This document shows, piece after piece, positions 25,278-33,919 of a stretch of DNA of 64,000 bases. Location of the stretch: positions 62,001 through 126,000 of the forward strand of contig NZ_REFR01000012.1 in assembly GCF_003688555.1 (NCBI RefSeq), written 5' to 3'. This DNA is from Eilatimonas milleporae (GTDB lineage: Bacteria; Pseudomonadota; Alphaproteobacteria; Sphingomonadales; Kordiimonadaceae). The notes under the pieces are model-generated. The model saw only the letters and a list, made by a program, of their open reading frames with translations, searched no databases and was not told where the DNA came from. Numbering within the stretch: the stretch's first letter is position 1; each line of letters begins with the position of its first letter. Position numbers and translations under genes: made by a program.

Positions 25278-27233
25278 TTAAATTGGTACGATCGCTTCGT
25301 TATTGATACGTCTTGCTGCCGCGCGTGCCGCCAACTGTGAGGCGATTTCTTCGTCCTTTTGCAGGATTGCCAGCGCGATCACCTGTCGCCCTTCGCTCAG
25401 GATCAGTCCCGTCCGATGCCATTTCTGGAGAAGATCGTCCATGCCGCCATCTCTGGTGATCGTCTCCAGTGCCCAGGGGGCCGCGCCGCGCAACAGGCCG
25501 GCCAGCTTTGTTTCATGCTGCTTTTCTCCCAGCAGGGTATAAAGCCGGGCTTCGGCGGGGGTAAGGCTGTAGCGCCGTTCTTCTCCGAAACGTGTATCTT
25601 TGACGATCAGGCTCCCGTCTTCCTGTGGAAAGGCGTCAAGAACCGCACCATTGCGATACGCGGCCTGCCAGGTTTTACAGGCCTGTTTCAGGGCGCCGGT
25701 ATAATCCTGAATTTGGTCTTTCAGTTCCCAGTCGGCATCGAAAATATAGGCGAAATCGTCCAGATGGTCCTGATCGACGGGCAGGATGCGATTGTAAAAG
25801 GGGTGAATGCTCAGGGCGCTGATGCCGTATTTTTCCGGTGTTTTTTCATGTGGACTGAAGCGGGTGATCATCACATCGCGTATGGTGAAAGGGGCCTCCA
25901 GATGGTGCAGCAGCGGCAATTTTTCCGCAGCACCGTCATAAAAAGAAGGTTTTTCACCAGGAAATCCCATCAGATAGTTCCAGTATACGATGATATCGAA
26001 TTCCTTCGCCCATTTCAGCGTCTGTACATTTTGAAGGGCGTGTGACCCCTTGTGCATATATTTCAGCGAACCGGCTTGCAGGCTTTCTATACCCGGTTGG
26101 ATCACTTTGCCGCCCGCTTCGGCAAAGGCCTTGATTTCGTCCCGCGACAGGTTCGACTTGACCTCGTAAAACATGGTCCAGTCATGCCCGCGTTCCTGGA
26201 TGATGGGGAAAAATTCGTCAAAAAAGGCTTTGGGCGCAATCAGATCGACAGCGTAGAAACGTGTATAGTCGTGACGCTCCGCCAGATGTTCCAGTTCTCC
26301 CAGAACGAAATCCATCTGGCTCGGTCGGTATTTCATGATTTCATGCAAGCCGCAAAAACTGCATTGGCTGCGTTCTCCCCACCAGCAGCCGCGACTGCTT
26401 TCATATGGCAGAAAAAGCGTGATCTTGTTCTGAAGGTCGAAGTGTTCGAGCTTCTCGAAAAAGGGGTCGTAATTGATAAAGGGGCGGCTTCCGGTGTTTT
26501 GGTACAGGGCGCCGCCTTCTTCCTCGATAACGGTGCCGTCTGCTGTCCGGTGGCTGACGCCCTTTAAGCCGTCCAGCCGTTCTCCGTGCCGGATGCGCCG
26601 GATCAGTTCGGGAAACACCATTTCCCCTTCCACGCGGACAACAGCGTCCACATAAGGGCAGAATTTCAAAATCGCCGTTCCGGCAGACCCGGCACACTGA
26701 CTGCCGCCAAAGACAACGGTCAGATTGGGATAACGCTGTTTGAGACGACGGGCCAGGGCAAGTGACGCCCCCAGTTGTTGTGTCGACAGGGAAAGACCGA
26801 CAATGTCATAACGCGACCAATCAATATTCTTTTCAACACTGTCAAGAAAGGAAATGGCGGCGGACTGGAGCCCTTCAATAATTTCCGCCTCATAGTCCAG
26901 CCGTGGCAAGTCAAGTTTTGGCCGAACGGACTCAAAATCGTCCAACCAGTTGCCTGATTCCTCACCGAAATAGATGCGGGTGAACAGCCATTCCAATGTG
27001 AATTCATTGTCATGGACCAGCCGCGAATACAGGCTTGGCGTTATGTGGTGGCAGAAATCTATGAACAGCTCATGCCGTTCGGTTTGCAGGCCATGTTGCC
27101 GGGCAATGGCATCCAGTGTCGCAAGCTGAAGCGAGGGCGCATTGGCGGATGCCCAGGGCATGCTGACAAGTCCGATCGGTATATCCTTGTGGGGAATGGA
27201 AAAGATGTCTTCCTGACCGGACACGTTGAGCAT
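25278..27233 (-). CDS. B12-type radical SAM RiPP maturase (RiPP maturation radical SAM protein 1-like)
   Basis: This 651-residue protein looks like the family of cobalamin-dependent radical SAM enzymes that modify ribosomal peptides, commonly by C-methylation (TIGR03975 type). The N-terminus has the family opening GLVSMPWASANAPSLQLATL (21-40). A B12-binding-like Rossmann domain spans about 140-210 (YDIVGLSLS, VVFGGSQCAG). The radical SAM core carries Cys283, Cys291 and Cys294 (RGCWWGERSQCSFCGL), the CWWG-type spacing of this family. The C-terminal region (about 500-651) is the family-specific extension. The ATG is preceded by GAAAGG at six bases and a palindrome. A short gene follows in the same direction and may encode its substrate. 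Confidence 0.88.
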   Translation of the reverse strand: MLNVSGQEDIFSIPHKDIPIGLVSMPWASANAPSLQLATLDAIARQHGLQTERHELFIDFCHHITPSLYSRLVHDNEFTLEWLFTRIYFGEESGNWLDDFESVRPKLDLPRLDYEAEIIEGLQSAAISFLDSVEKNIDWSRYDIVGLSLSTQQLGASLALARRLKQRYPNLTVVFGGSQCAGSAGTAILKFCPYVDAVVRVEGEMVFPELIRRIRHGERLDGLKGVSHRTADGTVIEEEGGALYQNTGSRPFINYDPFFEKLEHFDLQNKITLFLPYESSRGCWWGERSQCSFCGLHEIMKYRPSQMDFVLGELEHLAERHDYTRFYAVDLIAPKAFFDEFFPIIQERGHDWTMFYEVKSNLSRDEIKAFAEAGGKVIQPGIESLQAGSLKYMHKGSHALQNVQTLKWAKEFDIIVYWNYLMGFPGEKPSFYDGAAEKLPLLHHLEAPFTIRDVMITRFSPHEKTPEKYGISALSIHPFYNRILPVDQDHLDDFAYIFDADWELKDQIQDYTGALKQACKTWQAAYRNGAVLDAFPQEDGSLIVKDTRFGEERRYSLTPAEARLYTLLGEKQHETKLAGLLRGAAPWALETITRDGGMDDLLQKWHRTGLILSEGRQVIALAILQKDEEIASQLAARAAARRINNEAIVPI

Positions 27234-27240
27234 ATTGGAC

Positions 27241-27261
27241 CTTTCGTTACGATAGCGAAAG
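27241..27261. promoter_or_regulatory. palindrome just upstream of the radical SAM gene
   Basis: The arms CTTTCGTTA (27241-27249) and TAGCGAAAG (27253-27261) match in eight of nine positions around CGA. The site lies eight bases before the radical SAM start and contains its ribosome-binding site. It could be an operator or an mRNA hairpin that hides the Shine-Dalgarno sequence. Confidence 0.45.
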
Positions 27262-27377
27262 AACAGTCGGTTTCACTATAAAAACAATTTTACCAGTTAT
27301 GCTAGCTTAGCTTGTGTTGCACCTTAGTGACATTGATTGTTTAAGGATTGCTTAAGCGTTATGAAAAGAGCGTGATT

Positions 27378-27412
27378 TAACCGCGCCTGCCCGGCTGTCG
27401 CAGGCGCGGTTA
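27378..27412 (-). terminator. terminator of the acyl-CoA carboxylase operon
   Basis: Perfect 13-bp arms, TAACCGCGCCTGC and GCAGGCGCGGTTA, lie around a nine-base loop, 36 bases after the BKACE stop codon. On the minus strand the stem is followed by AAATCACGCTCTTTT. It separates the carboxylase operon from the upstream region of the radical SAM gene. Confidence 0.8.
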
Positions 27413-27447
27413 CAGAACGTCTTTGCCGGTTTTCTGTTAATCCGGTC

Positions 27448-28317
27448 TCAATGCCACGCTTGGCCCGCCAGAAGGGTGCGGGTGTCCTGCGGGCTTGCGA
27501 TCTCGCGTCCGGCTTGCCGTGCGCAGTCCGCCAGCGCCTTGATCATTTGTCCGTTGCTTGTCGCCTTGCTGCCATCCGGCAGATAGAAGCAGTCTTCAAG
27601 ACCTGTGCGCAGGTTTCCGCCAAGCTCGGCCACCTTCCGGTGTACCGGCCAGACATCCTGCCGGCCGATCAGCGTTGCCGACCATGGGCTGCCTTCTGCC
27701 TTGTATTTCAACAGCAGGGGCAACAGGTCTCCATCGCAGGGCATACCGGATGCGACGCCCATGACAAAGTTATAGTCCGCATGGGCGACCATACCGTTGT
27801 GCAGATACAGACCCACACTGCGCACAATCCCGAAGTCGAAACACTCGAGCTCCGGCACGATATTATTGCGTTTCATAACCGCGAGGATTTCATTGATCTT
27901 TTCCACGGGATTCTGGAACATCATGGGCGGCCAGGCCCAGCGCCCGTCTTTGCGGGTTTTCAGGTAATTCAATGTTCCGGCATTGCATGCCGCCATCTCC
28001 GGTTTGCACGCATCCAGGTAGGCCAGAACCTCTGCTTGCTCGACGCCCGGTACGCCGGTCGTCATGTTGATGACGACATCGGGGCAGGCGTCGCGAATGG
28101 CTTCGTTGATTTCATTGGCAACGACCGGGTCCCAACTCGGCAAATGGCCCTTGCCGTCTTCCTGCCGCCGATAGTGGCAGTGCATGACGGTTGCCCCTTC
28201 GTCGTAGGCGGCCTTGGCTTCTGCCGCCATTTGCTCCGGCGTTACCGGTACAGGGTGTTGGCGGGGGTCGGTCAAAACACCGGTCAGGGCGCAGGTCAGA
28301 ATGGCTTTATCGTTCAT
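27448..28317 (-). CDS. BKACE family 3-keto acid cleavage enzyme (DUF849)
   Basis: BKACE enzymes condense a beta-keto acid with acetyl-CoA and split it to acetoacetate plus a new acyl-CoA; the founding member is 3-keto-5-aminohexanoate cleavage enzyme. The 289-residue protein has the family zinc-binding HCH motif (His46, His48 in VMHCHYR), the AACNAGTLNYL segment, and a conserved acidic site (GLEDCFYL, Glu near 241). It is the last gene of a long minus-strand operon, 24 bases after the biotin-carboxylase subunit. In this context it may cleave the keto acid left after carboxylation, hydration and chain splitting of a branched acyl-CoA. The exact substrate is not known. Confidence 0.85.
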   Translation of the reverse strand: MNDKAILTCALTGVLTDPRQHPVPVTPEQMAAEAKAAYDEGATVMHCHYRRQEDGKGHLPSWDPVVANEINEAIRDACPDVVINMTTGVPGVEQAEVLAYLDACKPEMAACNAGTLNYLKTRKDGRWAWPPMMFQNPVEKINEILAVMKRNNIVPELECFDFGIVRSVGLYLHNGMVAHADYNFVMGVASGMPCDGDLLPLLLKYKAEGSPWSATLIGRQDVWPVHRKVAELGGNLRTGLEDCFYLPDGSKATSNGQMIKALADCARQAGREIASPQDTRTLLAGQAWH

Positions 28318-28341
28318 GGTGGGATACTTTCTTCACGGTTT

Positions 28342-30312
28342 TTATTCGGAAGGCGTGCTGATCGTGGCCAGCTCCTGGCGGTTTTTCACCTGATCGCCGG
28401 GACCGACAGCCAGACCGGCCAAAGTACCGTCCCGGTCGGCCTGAATGCGGTGCTCCATTTTCATCGCTTCGATAATCAGGATCAGGTCCCCTGTTTTAAC
28501 GCTGTCGCCATCCTTGCGTTCCACCGTGACAACAAGACCGTCCATCGGTGCAGTCAGAAGGCCCGTGCCTTTCCGATCCTGGCGGTCGGGCGCGGCATGG
28601 GTGACGATACGGGCGGCGATATGGCGGATACCGGTATCGGCAAACAGCATGTCACCGTCCCGTGAGGCGAAAATATGCAGGTTTTCCGCACCATGCGTGA
28701 TGCGGAACGCAGTCTCGCTCAAGGTGGCGACATCCATGATCATATCTTCCGCACCGGTATTCAGCGTCATCTGCCATCCACTGGGTGAGCGCACGCAGAC
28801 CAACGAAACGGGTATATGTTCGCCGTCTATATCAATCAGATGAAAATCCGGGCAGTTGGCGATGGTCCGCCATCCGGCAAGATGCTGGTGGGGAAAGGTC
28901 GCCAGTGACATCACCTGTGCCAATGCTGCGGCATAAAAAGCGTCCCTTGCGGATGACGTGGCGGTAACTGTCCCGGTGCTGTCAGTGTCCAGCGTGCGGA
29001 CGTTGTGTTTCGCTGCGGCGAATGTCCCACCAGCGAGAATGTTGTACAGATAGCCTTTGTTCGTCACGAGACCGACGACCGCGCTTTCGGCGATTTGGCG
29101 GAGCAGTCTCTGCCTGGCTTCGGTCCGGGTTGTTCCCCATGCGATGAGCTTGGCGATCATCGGGTCGTAAAAGGGGCTGATGTCGTCACCGCTGCGGACG
29201 CCGCTGTCCGTGCGTCTATGAGGGCCGCAGGCCGTCGTCCATAAAGCCAGCCGTCCGGTTTGCGGTAGAAAACCGTTTGCCGCATCCTCGGCATACAGCC
29301 GGGCTTCGATGGCATGGCCAGAAAAACGGATATCATCCTGGGTAAGCGGCAGGGGGTCTCCTGCCGCGACGGACAGTTGCAGAGCGACAAGATCAAGTCC
29401 CGTGACCATTTCCGTGACCGGGTGCTCCACCTGCAGGCGGGTGTTCATTTCCAGGAAATAAAAATCGTTCTCCGGACCGACCAGAAATTCCACCGTGCCT
29501 GCGCCTGTATAACCTGATGCACGCGCAAGTATGACGGCCGCCTCGCACAGTTTGCCGCGTGTTGTTTCATCAATGGTGGGGCAGGGCGCTTCCTCGATCA
29601 CTTTCTGGTGTCGGCGTTGGGCACTGCAATCCCGCTCGCCCAGATGCAGGACTGTTCCATGCGTATCGGCGATGATCTGCACTTCAACATGACGGGCCGG
29701 TTCGACCAGTTTTTCCAGGATCAGGTCGCTCGCGCCAAAAGCCATGCCGGATTCGCGCTCAGCCTCCGTGATCGCGCCTGCGATATCGGCAAGATCATTC
29801 ACACGCCGCAGGCCGCGCCCGCCGCCGCCTGCCGTGGCTTTGACCATCAACGGTGTGCCGATACTTTCGGCTTCCCGTATCAGACGTGCCGGCGTCATAT
29901 CTTCGCCGTCATATCCCGGAACGACGGGAATGCCTTCTTTCGCGGCCATAAGACGGGCCGTGCGTTTATCGCCCATGGCGTCGATGACATCGGGATCGGG
30001 GCCGATGAAGATCAGACCGGCCTCTTTAACGGCACGGGCGAAATCGGCATTTTCCGATAAAAACCCATACCCGGGATGGATCGCATCCGCCCCTGCTTTC
30101 CTGGCGGCGTCAAGGATGCGCCGGCTGTCCAGATAAGACTGTGCGGCGGGCGCAGGGCCGATATGTTGGGCCATGTCGGCGGCGGCCACGTGGGCACTGT
30201 GCCGGTCGGCGTCGGAATATACCGCGACTGTCTCGATGCCCTGATCGCGCGCTGTGCGGGCGATGCGGCAGGCGATTTCCCCCCTGTTGGCGATGAGCAG
30301 GCGCCGGATCAC
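28342..30312 (-). CDS. acyl-CoA carboxylase alpha subunit (biotin carboxylase + BCCP; AtuF/LiuD-like)
   Basis: The 656-residue subunit has a biotin carboxylase N-domain (IANRGEIACRIARTA), an ATP-grasp domain with the Gly-rich loop KATAGGGGRGLR and the EMNTRLQVEHPVTE motif, a linker, and a C-terminal biotinyl domain with the target Lys near 618 in EAMKMEH. It carries out ATP-dependent biotin carboxylation for the beta subunit encoded three genes upstream. Length fits LiuD/MccA (655) and AtuF (661). The start overlaps the enoyl-CoA hydratase stop by four bases (ATGA), so the genes are translationally coupled. The TetR regulator and SDR in the operon point to the geranyl-CoA (Atu) rather than the methylcrotonyl-CoA (Liu) branch. 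Confidence 0.9.
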   Translation of the reverse strand: MIRRLLIANRGEIACRIARTARDQGIETVAVYSDADRHSAHVAAADMAQHIGPAPAAQSYLDSRRILDAARKAGADAIHPGYGFLSENADFARAVKEAGLIFIGPDPDVIDAMGDKRTARLMAAKEGIPVVPGYDGEDMTPARLIREAESIGTPLMVKATAGGGGRGLRRVNDLADIAGAITEAERESGMAFGASDLILEKLVEPARHVEVQIIADTHGTVLHLGERDCSAQRRHQKVIEEAPCPTIDETTRGKLCEAAVILARASGYTGAGTVEFLVGPENDFYFLEMNTRLQVEHPVTEMVTGLDLVALQLSVAAGDPLPLTQDDIRFSGHAIEARLYAEDAANGFLPQTGRLALWTTACGPHRRTDSGVRSGDDISPFYDPMIAKLIAWGTTRTEARQRLLRQIAESAVVGLVTNKGYLYNILAGGTFAAAKHNVRTLDTDSTGTVTATSSARDAFYAAALAQVMSLATFPHQHLAGWRTIANCPDFHLIDIDGEHIPVSLVCVRSPSGWQMTLNTGAEDMIMDVATLSETAFRITHGAENLHIFASRDGDMLFADTGIRHIAARIVTHAAPDRQDRKGTGLLTAPMDGLVVTVERKDGDSVKTGDLILIIEAMKMEHRIQADRDGTLAGLAVGPGDQVKNRQELATISTPSE

Positions 30313-31112
30313 GCCCTATCTCCATTTTCCGCCCAGGAGGGAAGGCGTTTTTCCACAAAGGCAGCCGTGCCCTCAGCGCCTTCGGGGCTTGTAATCGCTT
30401 CTGCGAAATCCGCGGCCGCCTGGTTCAACAGATCCGGCCCAAAGGTGCCCGGACTGTCCAGCACCAGTGTTTTGGTTTTCTGTTGTGCATTGGGCGCTGC
30501 GCGGCGGGCTGCCGCCAGGATGGTGTCAAGCCTGGCCTCCAGTGCGGACGCATCCGTTTCCACATGATGGATAAGGCCGATCCGATACGCTTCCCCCGCA
30601 TCAATCGCGATGCCCGTCAAAGCCAGATAGCGCGCCTGTGCCAGACCGATGCGCTGTACCACAAAGGGTGCGATCTGGGCGGGGATAAGGCCGATGGCGA
30701 CTTCCGGCATCGCAAAACGGCAGTTTTCCGTTGCAAGGGCCACATCGCTGACGCAGGCAAGGCCAAAGCCGCCGCCCATCGCCGCTCCTTCCAGGACGGT
30801 GACGAGCAGTTTGGGAAAGCGATTGGCTTCCTCGATCAGCGTCCCGAAGCGACGGTTGACGGCGGCGATGGCGGTTTTGTCACCGGCCGTGGCGGCCATA
30901 TCGGAAATGTCGCCCCCCGCACAGAAAGTACCTCCGGCCCCGCGCAGAACAATAGCCCGGACAGAGACATCTTCGGCGCTATCTTTCAGGATATTTTGCA
31001 GTGCCGTGACCATGGGGCCGTTCATGGCGTTGCGCGCTTTGGGACGATTGAGCGTGACCATCAGGACACCGTCCCGCATTTCGCTTAAAACGATGCTGTC
31101 TTGCTCTGTCAT
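30309..31112 (-). CDS. enoyl-CoA hydratase (AtuE/LiuC-like)
   Basis: The 267-residue crotonase has the oxyanion-hole strand AGGTFCAGGDISDMA (about 56-70) and the second site EGAAMGGGFGLACVSDVALA, followed by PEVAIGLIPAQIAPFV with the catalytic-region Glu. It would hydrate the carboxylated enoyl-CoA (methylglutaconyl-CoA or isohexenylglutaconyl-CoA) to the 3-hydroxy product. It starts four bases after the acyl-CoA dehydrogenase stop and overlaps the alpha subunit, so it is in the middle of the operon. Specificity for short or terpenoid chains cannot be told from sequence alone. Confidence 0.88.
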   Translation of the reverse strand: MTEQDSIVLSEMRDGVLMVTLNRPKARNAMNGPMVTALQNILKDSAEDVSVRAIVLRGAGGTFCAGGDISDMAATAGDKTAIAAVNRRFGTLIEEANRFPKLLVTVLEGAAMGGGFGLACVSDVALATENCRFAMPEVAIGLIPAQIAPFVVQRIGLAQARYLALTGIAIDAGEAYRIGLIHHVETDASALEARLDTILAAARRAAPNAQQKTKTLVLDSPGTFGPDLLNQAAADFAEAITSPEGAEGTAAFVEKRLPSWAENGDRA

Positions 31113-31116
31113 GAAT

Positions 31117-32259
31117 TTATCCCATGCCCATCATACGGGACAGGATGCGCAGCATGGTTTCGTCTGATCCGCCGCCGATGGAGCCGAGGCGAAAGTCGCG
31201 GTACAGACGCGAGACGATATTATCCCACATAAAGCCCATGCCACCCCAATATTGCAGGCAGGCGTCCGATACCTCGCGACCCAACCGTCCGGCTTTCAGC
31301 TTCGCCATTGTCGCCAGCATGGTAACATCCTCGCCCGCCACATATGTTTCCGTCGCCTGATAAAGCAGGGCACGCAGGGCCTCGACCTCGGTCTGAAGTT
31401 CGGCAAGCCGGTATTGCACCACCTGATTGTCAAGAACGGTCCCACCGAAGATTTTGCGGTCCCGGCAATAGGTAATGGTCTCCTGAATGCACATTTCCAG
31501 ACCCTTGACCGTCTGCATGGCGGCTGCCAGGCGTTCTTCCTGGAATTGCCACATCTGCATGGAAAAGCCGCCGCCTTCCGCGCCGATCAGATGCCGCTGG
31601 GGCACGCGCACATCGTCCAGAAAGATCTGTGCCGTATCCGAGCAGCGCATGCCCAGTTTGTTCAGGCGTTCGGAAAAGGAAATACCGGGCGTATCCGTCG
31701 GTATGACAATCAGCGACTTGTTCTTGTGCGGATGGTCCCCCTCCGTATTGGCGAGCAGGCACAGGAAATCGGCCTGTGTGGAATTGGTGATCCACATCTT
31801 GGTACCGTTGATGACATAGTCACCGCCGTCCTTGATGGCGCGCGTCTTGATCGCGGCCACATCCGAGCCCGCATGCGGTTCGCTGACGGCGATGGAACAG
31901 ATCATGTCGCCTGCGATCGCCGGTGCGAGAAATTCACGCCGCAGCGCGTCGGAGCCGTACCGCGCCAGTGCCGGGGTTGCCATATTGGTCTGTACCCCGA
32001 TGGCCATGGGCACACCGCCCGCGCGGACAGCGCCCAGTTCCTCGCAAAACACCATCTCATAGGAATAATCAAGGCCAAGACCGCCATACTCCGCTGGCTT
32101 GGAAATACCGAGCAGACCAAGGTCACCCATCTTTTTGAACAATTCCCTGCCGGGAAAGATGCCATCCTCCTCCCAGTCGTCGATATGGGGATTGATTTCC
32201 TCTTCGATGAAACGGCTGACCGTACGGCGCAGTTCCTGATGTTCGTCGGTGAAACGCAT
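31117..32259 (-). CDS. acyl-CoA dehydrogenase (AtuD/LiuA-like)
   Basis: The 380-residue FAD-dependent dehydrogenase shows the usual acyl-CoA dehydrogenase order: an N-terminal helical domain, a middle domain with SIAVSEPHAGSDVAAI and WITNSTQADF, and a C-terminal domain with LQYWGGMGFMWD. The usual carboxy-terminal catalytic Glu position reads IGGGSDE, as in subfamilies that carry the base earlier in the chain. It would introduce the double bond before carboxylation (citronellyl-CoA or isovaleryl-CoA type). ATG 32259 is preferred over an upstream start because AGGAGAG precedes it. It lies in the middle of the operon. Confidence 0.88.
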   Translation of the reverse strand: MRFTDEHQELRRTVSRFIEEEINPHIDDWEEDGIFPGRELFKKMGDLGLLGISKPAEYGGLGLDYSYEMVFCEELGAVRAGGVPMAIGVQTNMATPALARYGSDALRREFLAPAIAGDMICSIAVSEPHAGSDVAAIKTRAIKDGGDYVINGTKMWITNSTQADFLCLLANTEGDHPHKNKSLIVIPTDTPGISFSERLNKLGMRCSDTAQIFLDDVRVPQRHLIGAEGGGFSMQMWQFQEERLAAAMQTVKGLEMCIQETITYCRDRKIFGGTVLDNQVVQYRLAELQTEVEALRALLYQATETYVAGEDVTMLATMAKLKAGRLGREVSDACLQYWGGMGFMWDNIVSRLYRDFRLGSIGGGSDETMLRILSRMMGMG

Positions 32260-32302
32260 GGGGGCTCTCCTGAAAAAAGTCGTGTTTTCCGCGTGCAGAC
32301 CT

Positions 32303-33916
32303 CTAAAAGCGGGCAATCCCGAATGTGTTGGGCCTAAGCGTCCGTGCCTCCGCCTCGGCGCACAGGTCCAGCACCGTGATCAGAACACGCCGCGTGTCGC
32401 GCGGGTCGATAATGCCGTCGTCCCACAGGCGCGCGCTGCCATAGAGCGCCGTGGACCGCGTATCCATTTGCTCTGCCGTCATTTTCTCAAGTGCGGCGAG
32501 ATTTTCGCTGTCCGGTTCCATCCCCATGCGCCGGGCCTTTTCCTCGCCGACGATGCGCAGAACCATCCCGGCCTGCGCACCGCCCATCACGGCTGTACGC
32601 ACATTGGGCCATGAAAAGACGAAGCGCGGATCGACACCGCGTCCGCACATGGCGTAATTGCCCGCGCCATAGCTGCCGCCGATATGAACGGAGATGCGTG
32701 GCACGCGGGCGGTCGTGACCGCCTGGATGAGTTTGGATCCGTGTTTGACAATGCCGCCGGCCTCCGCCTCGCGCCCCACCATGAAGCCGGTGGTGTTGTG
32801 CAGAAAAAGAAGCGCGACACCCGCCTGATCGCATAGCTGTACGAATTGCGCCGCTTTTGTCGCACCGTTCGGGGTGATGGGGCCATTATTGCCGATAATG
32901 CCCACGGCATGGCCCGCGATGCGCGCATGACCACATACCGTGCCGCTGTCATAGTCCGGTTTAAAGTCCAGAAAGTCGGAGCCGTCCGCCAGCCTGGCGA
33001 TGACATCCCGCACATCATAGGGTGTTTTCAGATCCGCCGGGACAATACCGATCAGGTCATCCGTGTCATAAAGCGGGGCGTTGAAATCGGCGGGTGCCGT
33101 ATCGTCCACACGGTCCCATGGCAGGGCCGTCATGACATCGCGCGCCATGCGGATGGCGTCCGCATCGTCCTCGGCCAGATATTCCGCTATGCCCGTTACC
33201 TCGGCGTGGAGCGTCGCGCCGCCAAGTTCCTCTTCGCCCGCGATCTCTCCGGTCGCGGCTTTAAGCAGGGGCGGCCCGGCCAGAAACACGCGGGATTTGC
33301 CCCTTACCATGATCACATAATCGCTCAATCCCGGTTGATAGGCCCCGCCTGCCGTGGAACTGCCGTGCACCACGGTGATTTGCGGAATCCCGGCGGCGGA
33401 CAGCCGTGCCTGATTGGCGAAGCTGCGTGCGCCTTCGACAAACATATCCGAAACATGTTCCAGATTGGCGCCACCGCTTTCCATGAGAGAGACGACCGGC
33501 AGTTTGTTTTCCATGGCGATGGCCTGAAGGCGCAGGCATTTCTGCAAACCGGATGGGCTGACCGTACCGCCCTTGACCGCGCTGTTATTGGCGATGACAA
33601 GCGCGCGTATACCGCTGACATAACCAATTCCGGCGATATAGCCACCGCCTGCGAGTGTGCCGTCCTTGTCATCATACATACGGTACCCGGCCAGCGCGGA
33701 CAGCTCCAGAAACGGGCTGCCTGGGTCCAAAAGACGCGCCAGACGTTCCTTCGGCAAAAGTTTGCCGCGTTTGTCGAAGAGAGGCCGGGCCTTTTCCGCC
33801 GCCGCCATTTTTTTGGCCTCAATGTCCGCAATAGCATCCATGTGTGCCTGCATTGCGGCTGCATTCTCGGCAAAACCCTGCGTACCGGGTGCGATATGGG
33901 AGGTCAGAACCGGCAC
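32303..33916 (-). CDS. acyl-CoA carboxylase beta subunit (geranyl-CoA carboxylase AtuC-like)
   Basis: The 537-residue carboxyltransferase has the two crotonase-like halves of the biotin-dependent family (ESGGANLEHVSDMF and AGGAYQPGLSDYV in the first; GIIGNNGPITPNGATKAAQF and GSYGAGNYAMCGRG in the second). The stretch LSALAGYRMYDDKDGTLAGG resembles, from memory, geranyl-CoA carboxylase AtuC more than the methylcrotonyl-CoA enzyme, and the length is close to AtuC (538). It transfers CO2 from biotin to the gamma carbon of an enoyl-CoA. The GTG start is three bases after the SDR stop, with GAGGG upstream. The geranyl assignment is moderate; methylcrotonyl-CoA is the alternative. Confidence 0.85.
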   Translation of the reverse strand: MPVLTSHIAPGTQGFAENAAAMQAHMDAIADIEAKKMAAAEKARPLFDKRGKLLPKERLARLLDPGSPFLELSALAGYRMYDDKDGTLAGGGYIAGIGYVSGIRALVIANNSAVKGGTVSPSGLQKCLRLQAIAMENKLPVVSLMESGGANLEHVSDMFVEGARSFANQARLSAAGIPQITVVHGSSTAGGAYQPGLSDYVIMVRGKSRVFLAGPPLLKAATGEIAGEEELGGATLHAEVTGIAEYLAEDDADAIRMARDVMTALPWDRVDDTAPADFNAPLYDTDDLIGIVPADLKTPYDVRDVIARLADGSDFLDFKPDYDSGTVCGHARIAGHAVGIIGNNGPITPNGATKAAQFVQLCDQAGVALLFLHNTTGFMVGREAEAGGIVKHGSKLIQAVTTARVPRISVHIGGSYGAGNYAMCGRGVDPRFVFSWPNVRTAVMGGAQAGMVLRIVGEEKARRMGMEPDSENLAALEKMTAEQMDTRSTALYGSARLWDDGIIDPRDTRRVLITVLDLCAEAEARTLRPNTFGIARF

Positions 33917-33919
33917 GGA

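Noticed and set aside
27451-28665. 404-codon open frame on the plus strand
   Set aside because: Antisense to BKACE and the end of the biotin carboxylase gene, both well supported.
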